Below, one piece after another: positions 7,738-15,681 of a stretch of 29,030 bases of DNA; the first letter of the stretch is position 1; each line of letters opens with the position of its first letter. The stretch comes from Helicobacteraceae bacterium (GTDB lineage Bacteria > Campylobacterota > Campylobacteria > Campylobacterales > SZUA-545), in assembly GCA_031275395.1 (NCBI GenBank), contig JAISOU010000027.1, positions 1 to 29,030 on the forward strand, written 5' to 3'. The notes under the pieces were generated by a model. That model was not told where the DNA came from. It ran no database searches and was given only the letters and a program-made list of their open reading frames with translations. Made by a program: the position numbers and the translations under genes.

Positions 7738-10077
7738 TTAATACTCGTATCTAAGGCTGGCGTAAAACTGTCTGCCCATAGAGTATTCGTCGGTATACGT
7801 CGTGGCAAAAGCGGTTGAATTGCCCGTCATACTCGCGTCGTTTTTGCGATTTAGCAGATTTAGTATCTCCATTCCAAACGTCAATACGTGTTCGCCGAAT
7901 TTTACGTCGTAATGAACCGATAGATCGACGTTGAAAACGTCCTTATACTTTGTTTCCTCAAAAATCCTCGTTGCTAAACCCGCTGGATCGTCTGCTCCCG
8001 TTCCTGAAATCCGCCTTAATCCGCTACCGCCTTTTTGATACCACGCGACGCCGCTTATGCGCAAAGAGTTTCCTATCCGCGCCAAATGCGAGTACGTTAC
8101 GACCCAAGGAGAGTTAAATTGCGAAGCGGGAAGATCGTCTACCGATATAACTTCGCCGTTATAGGTTACGTGAGTAGCCGATTGCGGATTCGCTCCGTGT
8201 TCGTATACGTTCGAGCTAAACGCGTTAGTTCCCATAAGATTGCTTTTTGTATCCGATCGCGTCGCGGATAGTTCGGATATATGCTTTGACGCGCCTATAT
8301 CGTAATTTTTCGACGCGCTAAGCGTAACGCCCCAATAGTCCGTCTTGCCGTCGTTTGTATTTCGATAATTAAAAGTCGTGCTCGCCGTGTCGTATTCGTA
8401 TCTCGATTTAATCTGATCCCTATGCTTTCTGTTCGCATAATCGATCTTAAAGAGCGTATCGACGACATTCACAGAGCCGCCCACGCTAAGCTCGTCCGAA
8501 TATGGCGTTTTTAGATGTTTATACTCATAAACGGAAGGATAAGCCTGTCCGAGTACCCAAGGAGCGTTCCACCCAGTTCTGGTATAACTATCCGCCTGAT
8601 ACTTATAAACCGCGTAGCCTAATATTTGAGTTCCGTAATATCTGTTGTATCCGCCGTAGAAATTCAAGAACCGATCGTTAAAAACGTCGGCGTTCGCAAA
8701 CAATCTTGGAGCGGTATCTACGTTATCGGTTAAACTATCGGTAGAAACTCTTACTCCCGGGCGAAAAGTAAATCTGTCGTAGGCTATTTCATCTTCCAAA
8801 AACAGAGCCGCCGTATAGTAATCTTTCGATCTCTCAACCGCCCCGTAATCCATTTTATTTCTCGCATACTGCTCGCCTTCGATTATGCCGTCCTCTTTAG
8901 AACCTTGCGCGGTAATATCTAGCGAAGGGTTAGAAAAAGTAATGCCGCCGTCAAACTCTAGTTTAGCGCTGGTATATTCCGCTTCCGCGCCGACTTTTAG
9001 GTTATGTTCGGTTTCGCCCGCAACGATTTCGTCAAAATATAACGCGCTTTTTATTCCAATATCCGATTTTGTTATATCGGAAACGCCTCTCGATCCCTCC
9101 TGCGCGGTACTGCCGCCGCACGCGGCGGAGGTACCGCCGCTACTCCAATCTATAGCGCCGGTTGGGGTCGCGCACCAAGTATACGCGTAATACTCGGCGT
9201 TATCTATACCCGAATGAGTTTGCCTATAGCTTACCGTGTTCTTCAACATTCCAAAACTAAGCGCGTTTTGCATATTGTAGATAACGTCCAATCCGCCGTT
9301 TGTAACGTCGTAATCCGAGTTTCTGACGTTTGCTCTGAAAAGCGACTGCGTATATGGCGCGTAAATAGCGCTTAGATCGGCTTCAAAACCTTCCGATCCC
9401 GCCATATTCAGCTTAACCAAATAGTTTTCGTTTTCCCTGTATTGCGCGCGTCTTTCTTTATACGCGTTACTGCTGGGATCTACCAAATTATATCCCGAAT
9501 ACAGAGGGATTTTTGAGTATTGCCGCCCGTAACTGACCATAAGACCAAGATAGTCGTTTATCGGCCCGTCTAAAGCTAGCGCGCCTTCGTACTTATTAAA
9601 CTCTGGCTGGTAGTTTGCGTCCGTTGGATATTGGGTATTTTTCTGCGCGTCGTTTAGATGAAATTTCGCCCAACCGTCTTGCGTGTATCGGAAGTTCGTC
9701 ATAATATGCCATCTATCCGTTCTGGCGTTTTTCAGTTTAGCGTTCACAACGCCGCCCGTAAAACCGCCGTATTCGGCGGAGATATTTTCTGTGTAAGCCT
9801 CGACGCTCTCGACAAGGCTTGTGTCGACAAAGATCGACTGCGCTTCGCCCGATGCAAAACCCGTAGGATCGTTGCTTTCAAAGCCGCCCGGACTGATATT
9901 GTTGTTGTTGCCAACGCCGTTTATTAGAAAGTTGTTCTCGTAGTGTTGAGAACCGCGAATGGAGATTTTCGGAGGCGCTATCTCGCCGCCTCGCGCCGAG
10001 CTTCTGGCATTTTGCTGATACTGGATTTTTGAGTTATGCCGAAGCGCGTCGGTTATAGACCTAGTTGAAGAGGCGAA
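7738..10077 (-). CDS. TonB-dependent receptor 1, plug and barrel body (phase-variable, OFF as assembled)
   Basis: This frame is open from the G tract to the TAA at 7738, about 779 residues; it has no start of its own at the proper place and needs the leader at 10053-10304. The plug domain comes first: SITDALRHNSKIQYQQNARS, then PPKISIRGSQHYENNFLING and SVEAYTENISAEYGGFTGGV. A long barrel follows with many aromatic-ended strands, finishing in ASLRYEY, an outer-membrane type C-terminus. It would import a ferric or other metal chelate using TonB energy; the substrate cannot be read from sequence. An ATG at 9747 could start only a plug-less fragment. The neighbouring PepSY gene and the Fur-like site support iron uptake. 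The paralog is at 18379-20703, clearly similar throughout the plug and C-terminus. Confidence 0.85.
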   Translation of the reverse strand, partial: FASSTRSITDALRHNSKIQYQQNARSSARGGEIAPPKISIRGSQHYENNFLINGVGNNNNISPGGFESNDPTGFASGEAQSIFVDTSLVESVEAYTENISAEYGGFTGGVVNAKLKNARTDRWHIMTNFRYTQDGWAKFHLNDAQKNTQYPTDANYQPEFNKYEGALALDGPINDYLGLMVSYGRQYSKIPLYSGYNLVDPSSNAYKERRAQYRENENYLVKLNMAGSEGFEADLSAIYAPYTQSLFRANVRNSDYDVTNGGLDVIYNMQNALSFGMLKNTVSYRQTHSGIDNAEYYAYTWCATPTGAIDWSSGGTSAACGGSTAQEGSRGVSDITKSDIGIKSALYFDEIVAGETEHNLKVGAEAEYTSAKLEFDGGITFSNPSLDITAQGSKEDGIIEGEQYARNKMDYGAVERSKDYYTAALFLEDEIAYDRFTFRPGVRVSTDSLTDNVDTAPRLFANADVFNDRFLNFYGGYNRYYGTQILGYAVYKYQADSYTRTGWNAPWVLGQAYPSVYEYKHLKTPYSDELSVGGSVNVVDTLFKIDYANRKHRDQIKSRYEYDTASTTFNYRNTNDGKTDYWGVTLSASKNYDIGASKHISELSATRSDTKSNLMGTNAFSSNVYEHGANPQSATHVTYNGEVISVDDLPASQFNSPWVVTYSHLARIGNSLRISGVAWYQKGGSGLRRISGTGADDPAGLATRIFEETKYKDVFNVDLSVHYDVKFGEHVLTFGMEILNLLNRKNDASMTGNSTAFATTYTDEYSMGRQFYASLRYEY

Positions 10078-10304
10078 CCCCCCCCCCCCGTTTGGTCGGT
10101 TACCAATATCTCGTCCAAGACCATTACGTCGTCTTGAGCCGTTCGATTCGCGTCGTTTGGCGCGCCCAAAGTCGCCTGATTTGTTTCGTCCGAAACGCCC
10201 GAGCCAGCATTGTTAGCCTCGTCGTTTGCGTCGTTTTGCGCGAAAGCTATCCCGCACAACATAAAAAAGAAGGCGATCGCCCTCTTATTCCCCCTTGTCC
10301 CCAT
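10053..10304 (-). CDS. TonB-dependent receptor 1, signal peptide and TonB-box leader (truncated reading)
   Basis: ATG at 10304 follows AAGGAGAGCAG, a strong ribosome-binding site. Residues 1-22 form a signal peptide (basic start, AIAFFFMLCGIAFAQ). A polar Asn/Asp-rich spacer follows, then a TonB box (VLDEILVTD) at about residues 60-68, then the G tract read as Thr-Gly-Gly-Gly-Gly. With 12 G the frame runs on for seven residues and stops at 10053. With 10 or 13 G it would enter the plug frame (next codon TTC at 10077). So this is the 5' end of the receptor gene, not an independent gene. In the OFF state a short exported peptide could still be made. Confidence 0.85.
   Translation of the reverse strand: MGTRGNKRAIAFFFMLCGIAFAQNDANDEANNAGSGVSDETNQATLGAPNDANRTAQDDVMVLDEILVTDQTGGGGSPLQLGL
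10078..10089 (-). repeat. Poly-G phase-variation tract of receptor 1 (12 G on the coding strand)
   Basis: Twelve uninterrupted C on the plus strand lie between the TonB box and the plug domain. Frame arithmetic: ACG takes one G, so 1+3k G (10 or 13) joins leader and body, and the present 12 is out of frame. Slipped-strand mispairing is the established mechanism for such tracts in Campylobacter and Helicobacter. An assembly miscount of the homopolymer cannot be excluded. Confidence 0.9.
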
Positions 10305-10325
10305 CTGCTCTCCTTATTGATTTGG

Positions 10326-10351
10326 ATTATGAAAATAACGATTTTCATAAT
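10326..10351 (-). promoter_or_regulatory. Fur-like operator: perfect 11-bp inverted repeat
   Basis: ATTATGAAAAT, four bases, ATTTTCATAAT: a perfect palindrome 22 bases before the receptor 1 start codon. On the minus strand it follows a TAATAT -10-like hexamer (10354-10359), so a bound protein would cover the transcription start. Its composition and layout resemble Fur boxes (GATAAT-type arms), and control of a TonB receptor plus PepSY gene fits iron repression. Fur is inferred; another dimeric repressor is possible. Confidence 0.65.
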
Positions 10352-10400
10352 GCATATTACAACAACTAGACTTAAACTTTTCTTTGCCAAACGCAAATCC

Positions 10401-10473
10401 TTAACTTAGGAATATTTGGCGGCAAGATTTGTTCGTCGCTAACGCAAAAACTGCGGATTTTAGAGGCGATCGC
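10401..10473. repeat. 73-bp direct repeat, left copy flanking the hydrogenase operon
   Basis: Matches 18281-18353 at 70 of 73 positions in the same orientation (three transitions). It begins TTAACTTAGG and ends GAGGCGATCGC. It lies in the divergent gap between receptor 1 and hydA and encodes nothing recognisable. The rest of 10305-10747 holds the promoters of the two divergent units and no supported gene. Confidence 0.85.
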
Positions 10474-10703
10474 AGCGTGCGCGCAATCAAGCGTCGCGCC
10501 GTAGGGATACGAATCGCTCGAATTGGTAATATAAATCCGCGTCGTAGTTTGGCGCTAAATCGGGCTAAAAACGTCAGTTTTGTCGTCTATAATCGCGATC
10601 GCAACGTTTTTTTTCAGTTATTACCATATCCCGCGCCGCTTCAACTTTCAGATTCGTTCCTTTATTTTTGCTATTAAATTTTATTTTAAGGTTGATCGGC
10701 GTA

Positions 10704-10730
10704 GTATTACCAATGTAAAAAATGTAATAC
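10704..10730 (+). promoter_or_regulatory. Inverted repeat in the hydA leader (candidate operator)
   Basis: GTATTAC, 13 bases, GTAATAC: perfect 7-bp arms ending just before the hydA ribosome-binding site (AAGGAGGGAG). Total span is 27 bp. A repressor bound here would block hydA, or the arms could form an RNA hairpin that hides the ribosome-binding site. The arm-spacer-arm layout is reminiscent of NikR-type operators, but the regulator is not assigned. Confidence 0.45.
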
Positions 10731-10747
10731 CAAAAAGGAGGGAGCAG

Positions 10748-12100
10748 ATGTCCAAAGTAACGCGGGTTGCCACGTTCAATCCGCCAAACGACGCATGGGG
10801 CGGCGACGCGGCGTTCGAGGGAACTTGCCGACGAGGCGAGTTAAGAGGCATAATCAAGATCAACCAAAACAACTGCGTAGGGTGCGATACCTGTACGGCG
10901 TTTTGCCCGACCGACGCTATACGAGGATCGCTTGGCGTTGCGCACAAAATCAGCGTTAATCGGTGCGTCAATTGCGGGCAGTGTCTGACGAATTGTCCGT
11001 TTGGCGCGATCGAGCAGATGAGTTTTGTCGATACCGTAATGCAAAAGTTAGACGATCCAAACGCCTTTGTAGTGGCTCACCCGTCGCCTTCCGTCAGAGT
11101 TTCGATCGCCGAAGAGTTTGGCGGAAATCCGGGCGATCTGACGGTCAATAGGCTTTACAACGCCTTTGAAAAAGCGGGTTTTCATAATTACGACGTGAAT
11201 TTCGCCGCCGATCAGACCATTTTGGAAGAGGGGACGGAGTTTATCAGAAAGGTTCGATATTGGGCGCTTGGCGAACGCGGCGACGATCTGGAACATATGG
11301 CGGCGCACCCTTTTCCGCACTTTACAAGCTGTTGTCCCGCGTGGATAAAAAACGCCGAAACCTTTCACCCGCAACTGCTGCCTCATATTTCTGGCGCGAA
11401 ATCGCCCATACAGATGGGCGGAGCGCTCGCCAAAACGTGGGCGGCAAAGTATGTGTGGAACGTCGATCCAAGAAATGTTTATATGGTCGCCGTTACGCCC
11501 TGTACCGCCAAGATATTCGAAGCGAGCAGACCCGAATTTAACTCCGCGAGCCAATACTTGATAAGAAACGGCGAGATTCCTAGCGATACGCCTAGTTTTC
11601 AAGATATCGACGCGGTTTTAACGGCGAGAGATATAGCCGAAGTTTTTAGGCGAAAACATATAAATCCGCTGGAGCTTTCCGACGAGCGAGCAACGGAAAC
11701 GATGAACGTCTATACGGGCGCGGCGACGATATTTGGAAATAGCGGCGGCGTGATGGAAGCGGCGTTAAGAACCGCGTATTTTATTCTCTCTGGAAACGAG
11801 TTGTCAAATCCCGATCTGATCGCCGTTAGAGGATATGAAACGGATATTGTCGAGGCTACCATTCCCATACCTCTAAAAGCGTATGACGGCAAAATTATCG
11901 AGGTAAAAGTAGCCGTTGTGAACGGAGCGTCTAGGAACATAAAAGCGATCGTAGAAAGGTTAATCGACGATCGTAATAAGTATCACTTTGTAGAGGTGAT
12001 GAACTGCCCGGGCGGATGCGTAAATGGAGGCGGACAACCGGTTAGAACAATGGGAACTTCGTGGCTTCACCCGCTTTTGCCGCTACCGCTTAGAGCTTAA
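10748..12100 (+). CDS. hydA: [FeFe]-hydrogenase catalytic subunit HydA
   Basis: Oxidises or evolves H2 at an H-cluster. Start chosen at the ATG after AAGGAGGGAG; an upstream in-frame extension to 10580 has no RBS and no homology. The product is 450 residues. Two [4Fe-4S] ferredoxin motifs lie at Cys43/46/49/53 (CVGCDTCTAFCP) and Cys73/76/79/83 (CVNCGQCLTNCP). H-cluster motifs are TSCCPAW (about 193-199), TPCTAKIFE (about 250-258) and EVMNCPGGCVNGGGQP (about 416-431). All cluster cysteines are present, but the usual Met before PC is Thr, and the usual Ala before the third-motif Cys is Asn. No signal peptide: like Desulfovibrio-type enzymes it would be exported with HydB. First gene of hydA-hydB-cytochrome b-hydG-hydE-hydF-aspA. 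Confidence 0.95.
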   Translation: MSKVTRVATFNPPNDAWGGDAAFEGTCRRGELRGIIKINQNNCVGCDTCTAFCPTDAIRGSLGVAHKISVNRCVNCGQCLTNCPFGAIEQMSFVDTVMQKLDDPNAFVVAHPSPSVRVSIAEEFGGNPGDLTVNRLYNAFEKAGFHNYDVNFAADQTILEEGTEFIRKVRYWALGERGDDLEHMAAHPFPHFTSCCPAWIKNAETFHPQLLPHISGAKSPIQMGGALAKTWAAKYVWNVDPRNVYMVAVTPCTAKIFEASRPEFNSASQYLIRNGEIPSDTPSFQDIDAVLTARDIAEVFRRKHINPLELSDERATETMNVYTGAATIFGNSGGVMEAALRTAYFILSGNELSNPDLIAVRGYETDIVEATIPIPLKAYDGKIIEVKVAVVNGASRNIKAIVERLIDDRNKYHFVEVMNCPGGCVNGGGQPVRTMGTSWLHPLLPLPLRA

Positions 12101-12112
12101 AAGGAGAAAACA

Positions 12113-12466
12113 ATGAGCGAAACAGAATATTACGCGGAAAAACCTTCGCGATCGTTAATAAGCCGCCGCGATTTTCTTAAAGTCGCGGGCGTTTCCGTGT
12201 CGGTCGTAGCCATAAGCGGCTACGCGATCACCGATATTGTGGAGCGGCGCAAGTCTTATATAAGACTAAGACAGCAGGGGCTTTACAAAGACGACAAACG
12301 ACTGCAACGGCAAAACCTGACGGGATCGCACCAAAATCCTAGCGCGCTAAAGGTATATAAAGATCTTGGCGCAAAACCTATGGACGAAATAGCCGAAGAG
12401 TTGTTGCATACCAAAACTTACGTGGATCGCAACAATCTTGGGCTAAAAGGAGGCGATCATGCGTAA
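12113..12466 (+). CDS. hydB: [FeFe]-hydrogenase small subunit with Tat signal (HydB)
   Basis: The product is 117 residues. A twin-arginine signal (SRRDFLKVAG followed by a hydrophobic stretch VSVSVVAISGYAI) covers about residues 17-42. The mature part contains YIRLRQQGLYKDDKRL and ALKVYKDLGAKPMDEIAEEL, the hallmark of the periplasmic iron-hydrogenase small subunit. In that family the small subunit wraps around HydA and its Tat signal carries the folded pair across the membrane, which places this enzyme in the periplasm. RBS AAAAGGAG precedes the ATG, 12 bases after hydA. Its stop overlaps the start of the cytochrome gene by 8 bases, indicating translational coupling. Confidence 0.95.
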   Translation: MSETEYYAEKPSRSLISRRDFLKVAGVSVSVVAISGYAITDIVERRKSYIRLRQQGLYKDDKRLQRQNLTGSHQNPSALKVYKDLGAKPMDEIAEELLHTKTYVDRNNLGLKGGDHA

Positions 12467-13142
12467 CGCAAAAGTATTAAAATTTCCCGTATGCGAAAAG
12501 GTTTTTCATAACATAAACCTTTTAAGCTGGACGGTTTTAATAGTTACGGGCTGTTTGGCGTATTTCAAGTTAATAGGCGAAGCAAGCGCGGCGATCGTTA
12601 TGGATATACATATCGTAGCCGCCGTCGTATCCACCGCAAACTTCTTTGGTTTTGCGATCATTAACTACGACAGGTTTATATTGTTGCTTAAAAACCTGAC
12701 GACATGGGACAAAGATACGCTAGGTTGGTTCAAAAATATGGGCGGTTATCCAAAAAAGCTGTTCGGCATAAACTTCGGACCTGAAAAAGTAGCGCCGCAG
12801 GGAAGATTCAACGCCGGACAAAAGCTGCTCTATCCCGTATTTATAACGGCGATATTCGCGCTGATCGTTTCAGGTTGGCTTTTGTACGCCTTAACGCCCG
12901 CGCTAGGAAAGCAGGTTGTAACCGTTCTCTTTTATTTTCACGTTTGGGGATCGATCGTCGTTACCGCGCTGGTCGTTTTTGGACACGCGCCGATGGCGTT
13001 AATGAACTTTGGCGACTTCAAAGCGATGTTTGGCAAGGGCGAGGGTTACGTATCGCTTGAGGAAGCTAAACAAAGCGCGCCAAAATGGGTTGAAAACGAT
13101 CTGATAAAAATCGAAAACGAGGGCGGCATAAAGGGAGGCTGA
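12459..13142 (+). CDS. Cytochrome b subunit of the hydrogenase (formate dehydrogenase gamma-like)
   Basis: The product is 227 residues with four probable membrane helices: about 17-37, 46-70, 125-147 and 156-178. Candidate haem ligands are histidines in FHNIN (near residue 12), DIHIVAA (helix 2), FYFHVWGS and FGHAPM (helix 4 and its edge). This is the pattern of di-haem cytochrome b561/FdhI-type quinone reductases. It anchors the HydAB pair to the membrane and passes electrons to menaquinone. It starts inside the end of hydB after AAAAGGAGG and ends two bases before hydG. It may be called hydC or fdhC; I leave the symbol blank because usage varies. Confidence 0.9.
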   Translation: MRNAKVLKFPVCEKVFHNINLLSWTVLIVTGCLAYFKLIGEASAAIVMDIHIVAAVVSTANFFGFAIINYDRFILLLKNLTTWDKDTLGWFKNMGGYPKKLFGINFGPEKVAPQGRFNAGQKLLYPVFITAIFALIVSGWLLYALTPALGKQVVTVLFYFHVWGSIVVTALVVFGHAPMALMNFGDFKAMFGKGEGYVSLEEAKQSAPKWVENDLIKIENEGGIKGG

Positions 13143-13143
13143 T

Positions 13144-14616
13144 ATGGCTTGGGCAAAAGATAGACTTGAGCGCGTTATCGAATGGGAAAACGCTTGCGAA
13201 TACGATGATTTTATCGACGATAGTCGAATAGAATCCATACTAAAAGCGGCGAGCGCGCCATCGAAAAACGAAACGCTCGCCGTAATAAAAAAGGCGAAGG
13301 CAAACGCGAGCAAGGGCGCTATGCTCTCTCCCGAAGAAACCGCGACGCTTATGAACGCGCAAGGCGACGATTTGTGGGAGGAGATATTTAGCGCCGCGAC
13401 GTTTGTAAAAGAGGAGGTATACGGCAACAGAATAGTTCTGTTTTCGCCTCTGTACATTTCAAATCCGTGCGTTAATGATTGCGCCTATTGCGGCTTTAGA
13501 TCGTCAAATAAAAATATGCAGAAGATCACGCTTAAACCGGATACGCTAAAAGGCGAGATAGAAGCGCTGTTAGAGGCTGGGCAAAAGCGTTTGATCGCGG
13601 TATTTGGCGAGCACCCAAAAAGCGACGCGGAATATATCGCAAATAGCGTTAAAACGATCTACTCCGTAAAAAAAGACAAGGGCGAAATAAGACGGGTAAA
13701 TATCAACGCCGCGCCGATGTTTGAAGAGGAGTATAAACGCATAAAGAGCGAAGGGATAGGGACTTATCAGGTTTTTCAGGAAACCTATCACAGAGCGACA
13801 TACGAAAAAGTTCACCCAAAAGGCACGATCAAGGGCGAATATAAATGGCGCTTATTCGCTCTGCACAGAGCCTTAAAAGCAGGGCTTGACGACGTGGCGA
13901 TCGGAACGCTATTTGGATTGTACGATTGGCGTTACGAAGTATTGGCTATGCTCTATCACGCTATGGATTTAGAGCGCGTATTTGGCGTTGGCCCTCACAC
14001 CATCTCTTTTCCGCGCATTAAGCCGACCTCCAATAGCGACGGCTTCCAATCGCCCTATGCGGTAAGCGATAAAGAGATAGTAAAGATCGCCGCCGTTATT
14101 CGCCTTATGTGTCCTTTTACGGGAACGATTCTGACGGCTAGAGAAGATCCCAACGTTAGAGATGAAATACTGCAAAAATGCGGCGTATCCCAAACCGACG
14201 CGGGGACAAATATAGGCATAGGCGGTTATTCCGAAAATAAAGACGGTAATAATCTCAAAAAACAGCAGTTTTCGATCGGCGATCACAGAAGTATCGACAC
14301 GTTTATTTTAAGTCTTGTAAAAGAAGGCAAACTGCCCTCGTTTTGCACCTCTTGCTATCGGGAAGGGCGTACGGGTTGCAGTTTTATGCCGTTAGCCAAA
14401 GGCGCGACGATCAAATATCTCTGTATTCCAAACGGCATTTTAACCTTCAAGGAATATATAAGAGATTACGCTTCCAGCGAGGTTAAAAGTATAGGCGAAA
14501 AGACGATCATTCCAAAATATCTGAATATGTTGCGCGAAAATCTGCCGCAAGTAGTCGGGACGGTTGAAAGAATGATCGACGGTTTAGAACGGGGCGAAAG
14601 CGATTGTCATATATAA
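13144..14616 (+). CDS. hydG: [FeFe]-hydrogenase maturase HydG (tyrosine lyase)
   Basis: Radical SAM enzyme that splits tyrosine to make the CO and CN ligands of the H-cluster. The product is 490 residues, normal for the family. The SAM-cluster motif is CVNDCAYC (Cys109/113/116). The C-terminal dangler-cluster motif is CTSC followed by Cys427 (Cys401/404/427), exactly the C-x2-C-x22-C spacing that separates HydG from the related ThiH. The RBS GGGAGG lies 4-5 bases before the ATG, which starts one base after the cytochrome stop. It acts in the cytoplasm with HydE and HydF encoded next. Confidence 0.96.
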   Translation: MAWAKDRLERVIEWENACEYDDFIDDSRIESILKAASAPSKNETLAVIKKAKANASKGAMLSPEETATLMNAQGDDLWEEIFSAATFVKEEVYGNRIVLFSPLYISNPCVNDCAYCGFRSSNKNMQKITLKPDTLKGEIEALLEAGQKRLIAVFGEHPKSDAEYIANSVKTIYSVKKDKGEIRRVNINAAPMFEEEYKRIKSEGIGTYQVFQETYHRATYEKVHPKGTIKGEYKWRLFALHRALKAGLDDVAIGTLFGLYDWRYEVLAMLYHAMDLERVFGVGPHTISFPRIKPTSNSDGFQSPYAVSDKEIVKIAAVIRLMCPFTGTILTAREDPNVRDEILQKCGVSQTDAGTNIGIGGYSENKDGNNLKKQQFSIGDHRSIDTFILSLVKEGKLPSFCTSCYREGRTGCSFMPLAKGATIKYLCIPNGILTFKEYIRDYASSEVKSIGEKTIIPKYLNMLRENLPQVVGTVERMIDGLERGESDCHI

Positions 14617-15671
14617 ACAAGATCGCGATCGGCGCCGTTCAAAAAGCGTTTTACGAAAACGCGCTTACGCATAGAGAGATCGTCGCTATCTTATCGGACG
14701 ATAAATGCGACGATACTCTCTTTTTTCACGCCGATTTAACGAGAAAAACGCATAACGGCGACGAGGTACATCTAAAAGGACTATTGGAGTTTTCAAACCT
14801 ATGCGCCAGAAATTGTTACTATTGCGGACTTAGGCGACAAAATAAAGCTATTAAGCGATACGCCTTAAAGCCAAACGAAATAATAAAACTCGCGCAAAAA
14901 GCGATCGCTTGCGGATATAAAACGATCGTATTGCAATCGGGCGAGAGCTCCGCGTATAAATTAGACGAGCTTTGCGGCGTAATAAAAGCTATAAGAGATA
15001 TGCAAGCGCGCGTTACGCTAAGTCTTGGCGAAAAGAGCGAAGAGGAGTACGCCGCGTATAAGCAAGCGGGCGCAAACCGCTATCTTTTACGCATTGAAAC
15101 CACCGATCCCGCGCTATATAAAAAACTACACCCGTCGATGAGTCATCAAAACAGATTTAACTGCCTGAAAACGCTAAGAAAACTAGGTTATGAAACGGGT
15201 AGCGGATCGCTTGTTGGTTTGCCTAATCAAACGCTTGCGTCCATAGCCGACGATATTTTATTTTTTAAGGAGAGCGACTTTGATATGATTGGCATAGGGC
15301 CGTTTATACCAAACGAGCATACGCCGCTTGGCGGCGAGCGCGGCGGCGATTTTATTTTGGCGTTAAAGGTAATGGCGATCGTCCGTCTATTGCTACCGAA
15401 AATAAATATCCCCGCCACGACCGCTATGGAAACTCTGGATAAAAACGGGCGAATCAAGGCGCTTCAGCGCGGCGCAAACGTCGTTATGCCCGTCGTAACG
15501 GAGGGCGAATATCGCAAGCTTTATCGCCTTTACCCCGGCAAGATATGCTTAGACGATACGCCGCGCCATTGCAGAGGGTGCATAACGGGCAAAATTATGG
15601 CGATCGGCAGAGGCGTATCCGCTACAAACGGCGACAGCGAGCGGTTTATAGACCGCCTTGCCGCGAGCTAA
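14604..15671 (+). CDS. hydE: [FeFe]-hydrogenase maturase HydE
   Basis: Radical SAM maturase that processes the Fe(CO)2(CN)-cysteine synthon delivered by HydG on the way to the diiron subcluster. The product is 355 residues. The SAM motif is CARNCYYC (Cys67/71/74), followed by GLRRQNKAIKRYAL and the VLQSGE and RIETTDPALYKKLHP segments typical of HydE. The start is a TTG overlapping the end of hydG by 13 bases with a weak RBS. No ATG occurs before the SAM motif, and the frame is needed from the start, so TTG is the best choice and expression probably relies on coupling to hydG. Confidence 0.94.
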   Translation: MSYINKIAIGAVQKAFYENALTHREIVAILSDDKCDDTLFFHADLTRKTHNGDEVHLKGLLEFSNLCARNCYYCGLRRQNKAIKRYALKPNEIIKLAQKAIACGYKTIVLQSGESSAYKLDELCGVIKAIRDMQARVTLSLGEKSEEEYAAYKQAGANRYLLRIETTDPALYKKLHPSMSHQNRFNCLKTLRKLGYETGSGSLVGLPNQTLASIADDILFFKESDFDMIGIGPFIPNEHTPLGGERGGDFILALKVMAIVRLLLPKINIPATTAMETLDKNGRIKALQRGANVVMPVVTEGEYRKLYRLYPGKICLDDTPRHCRGCITGKIMAIGRGVSATNGDSERFIDRLAAS

Positions 15672-15681
15672 CGAGAACGAG

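Noticed and set aside
9658-9927. Plus-strand frame opposite receptor 1
   Set aside because: Antisense shadow of the plug-domain coding sequence; no RBS.
10487-10610. Minus-strand fragment reading ...YDADLYYQFERFV...
   Set aside because: It looks protein-like but has no start, needs a frameshift to extend, and matches no family I can name. A pseudogene tail is possible but unsupported.
10429-10677. 82-residue plus-strand frame covering the left 73-bp repeat
   Set aside because: No RBS, highly basic, and the equivalent frame in the right repeat stops after a few codons.
10580-10747. 56-residue N-terminal extension of HydA
   Set aside because: No homology to hydrogenases, no RBS at 10580, and it would translate through the leader dyad and a strong RBS that fits the ATG at 10748.
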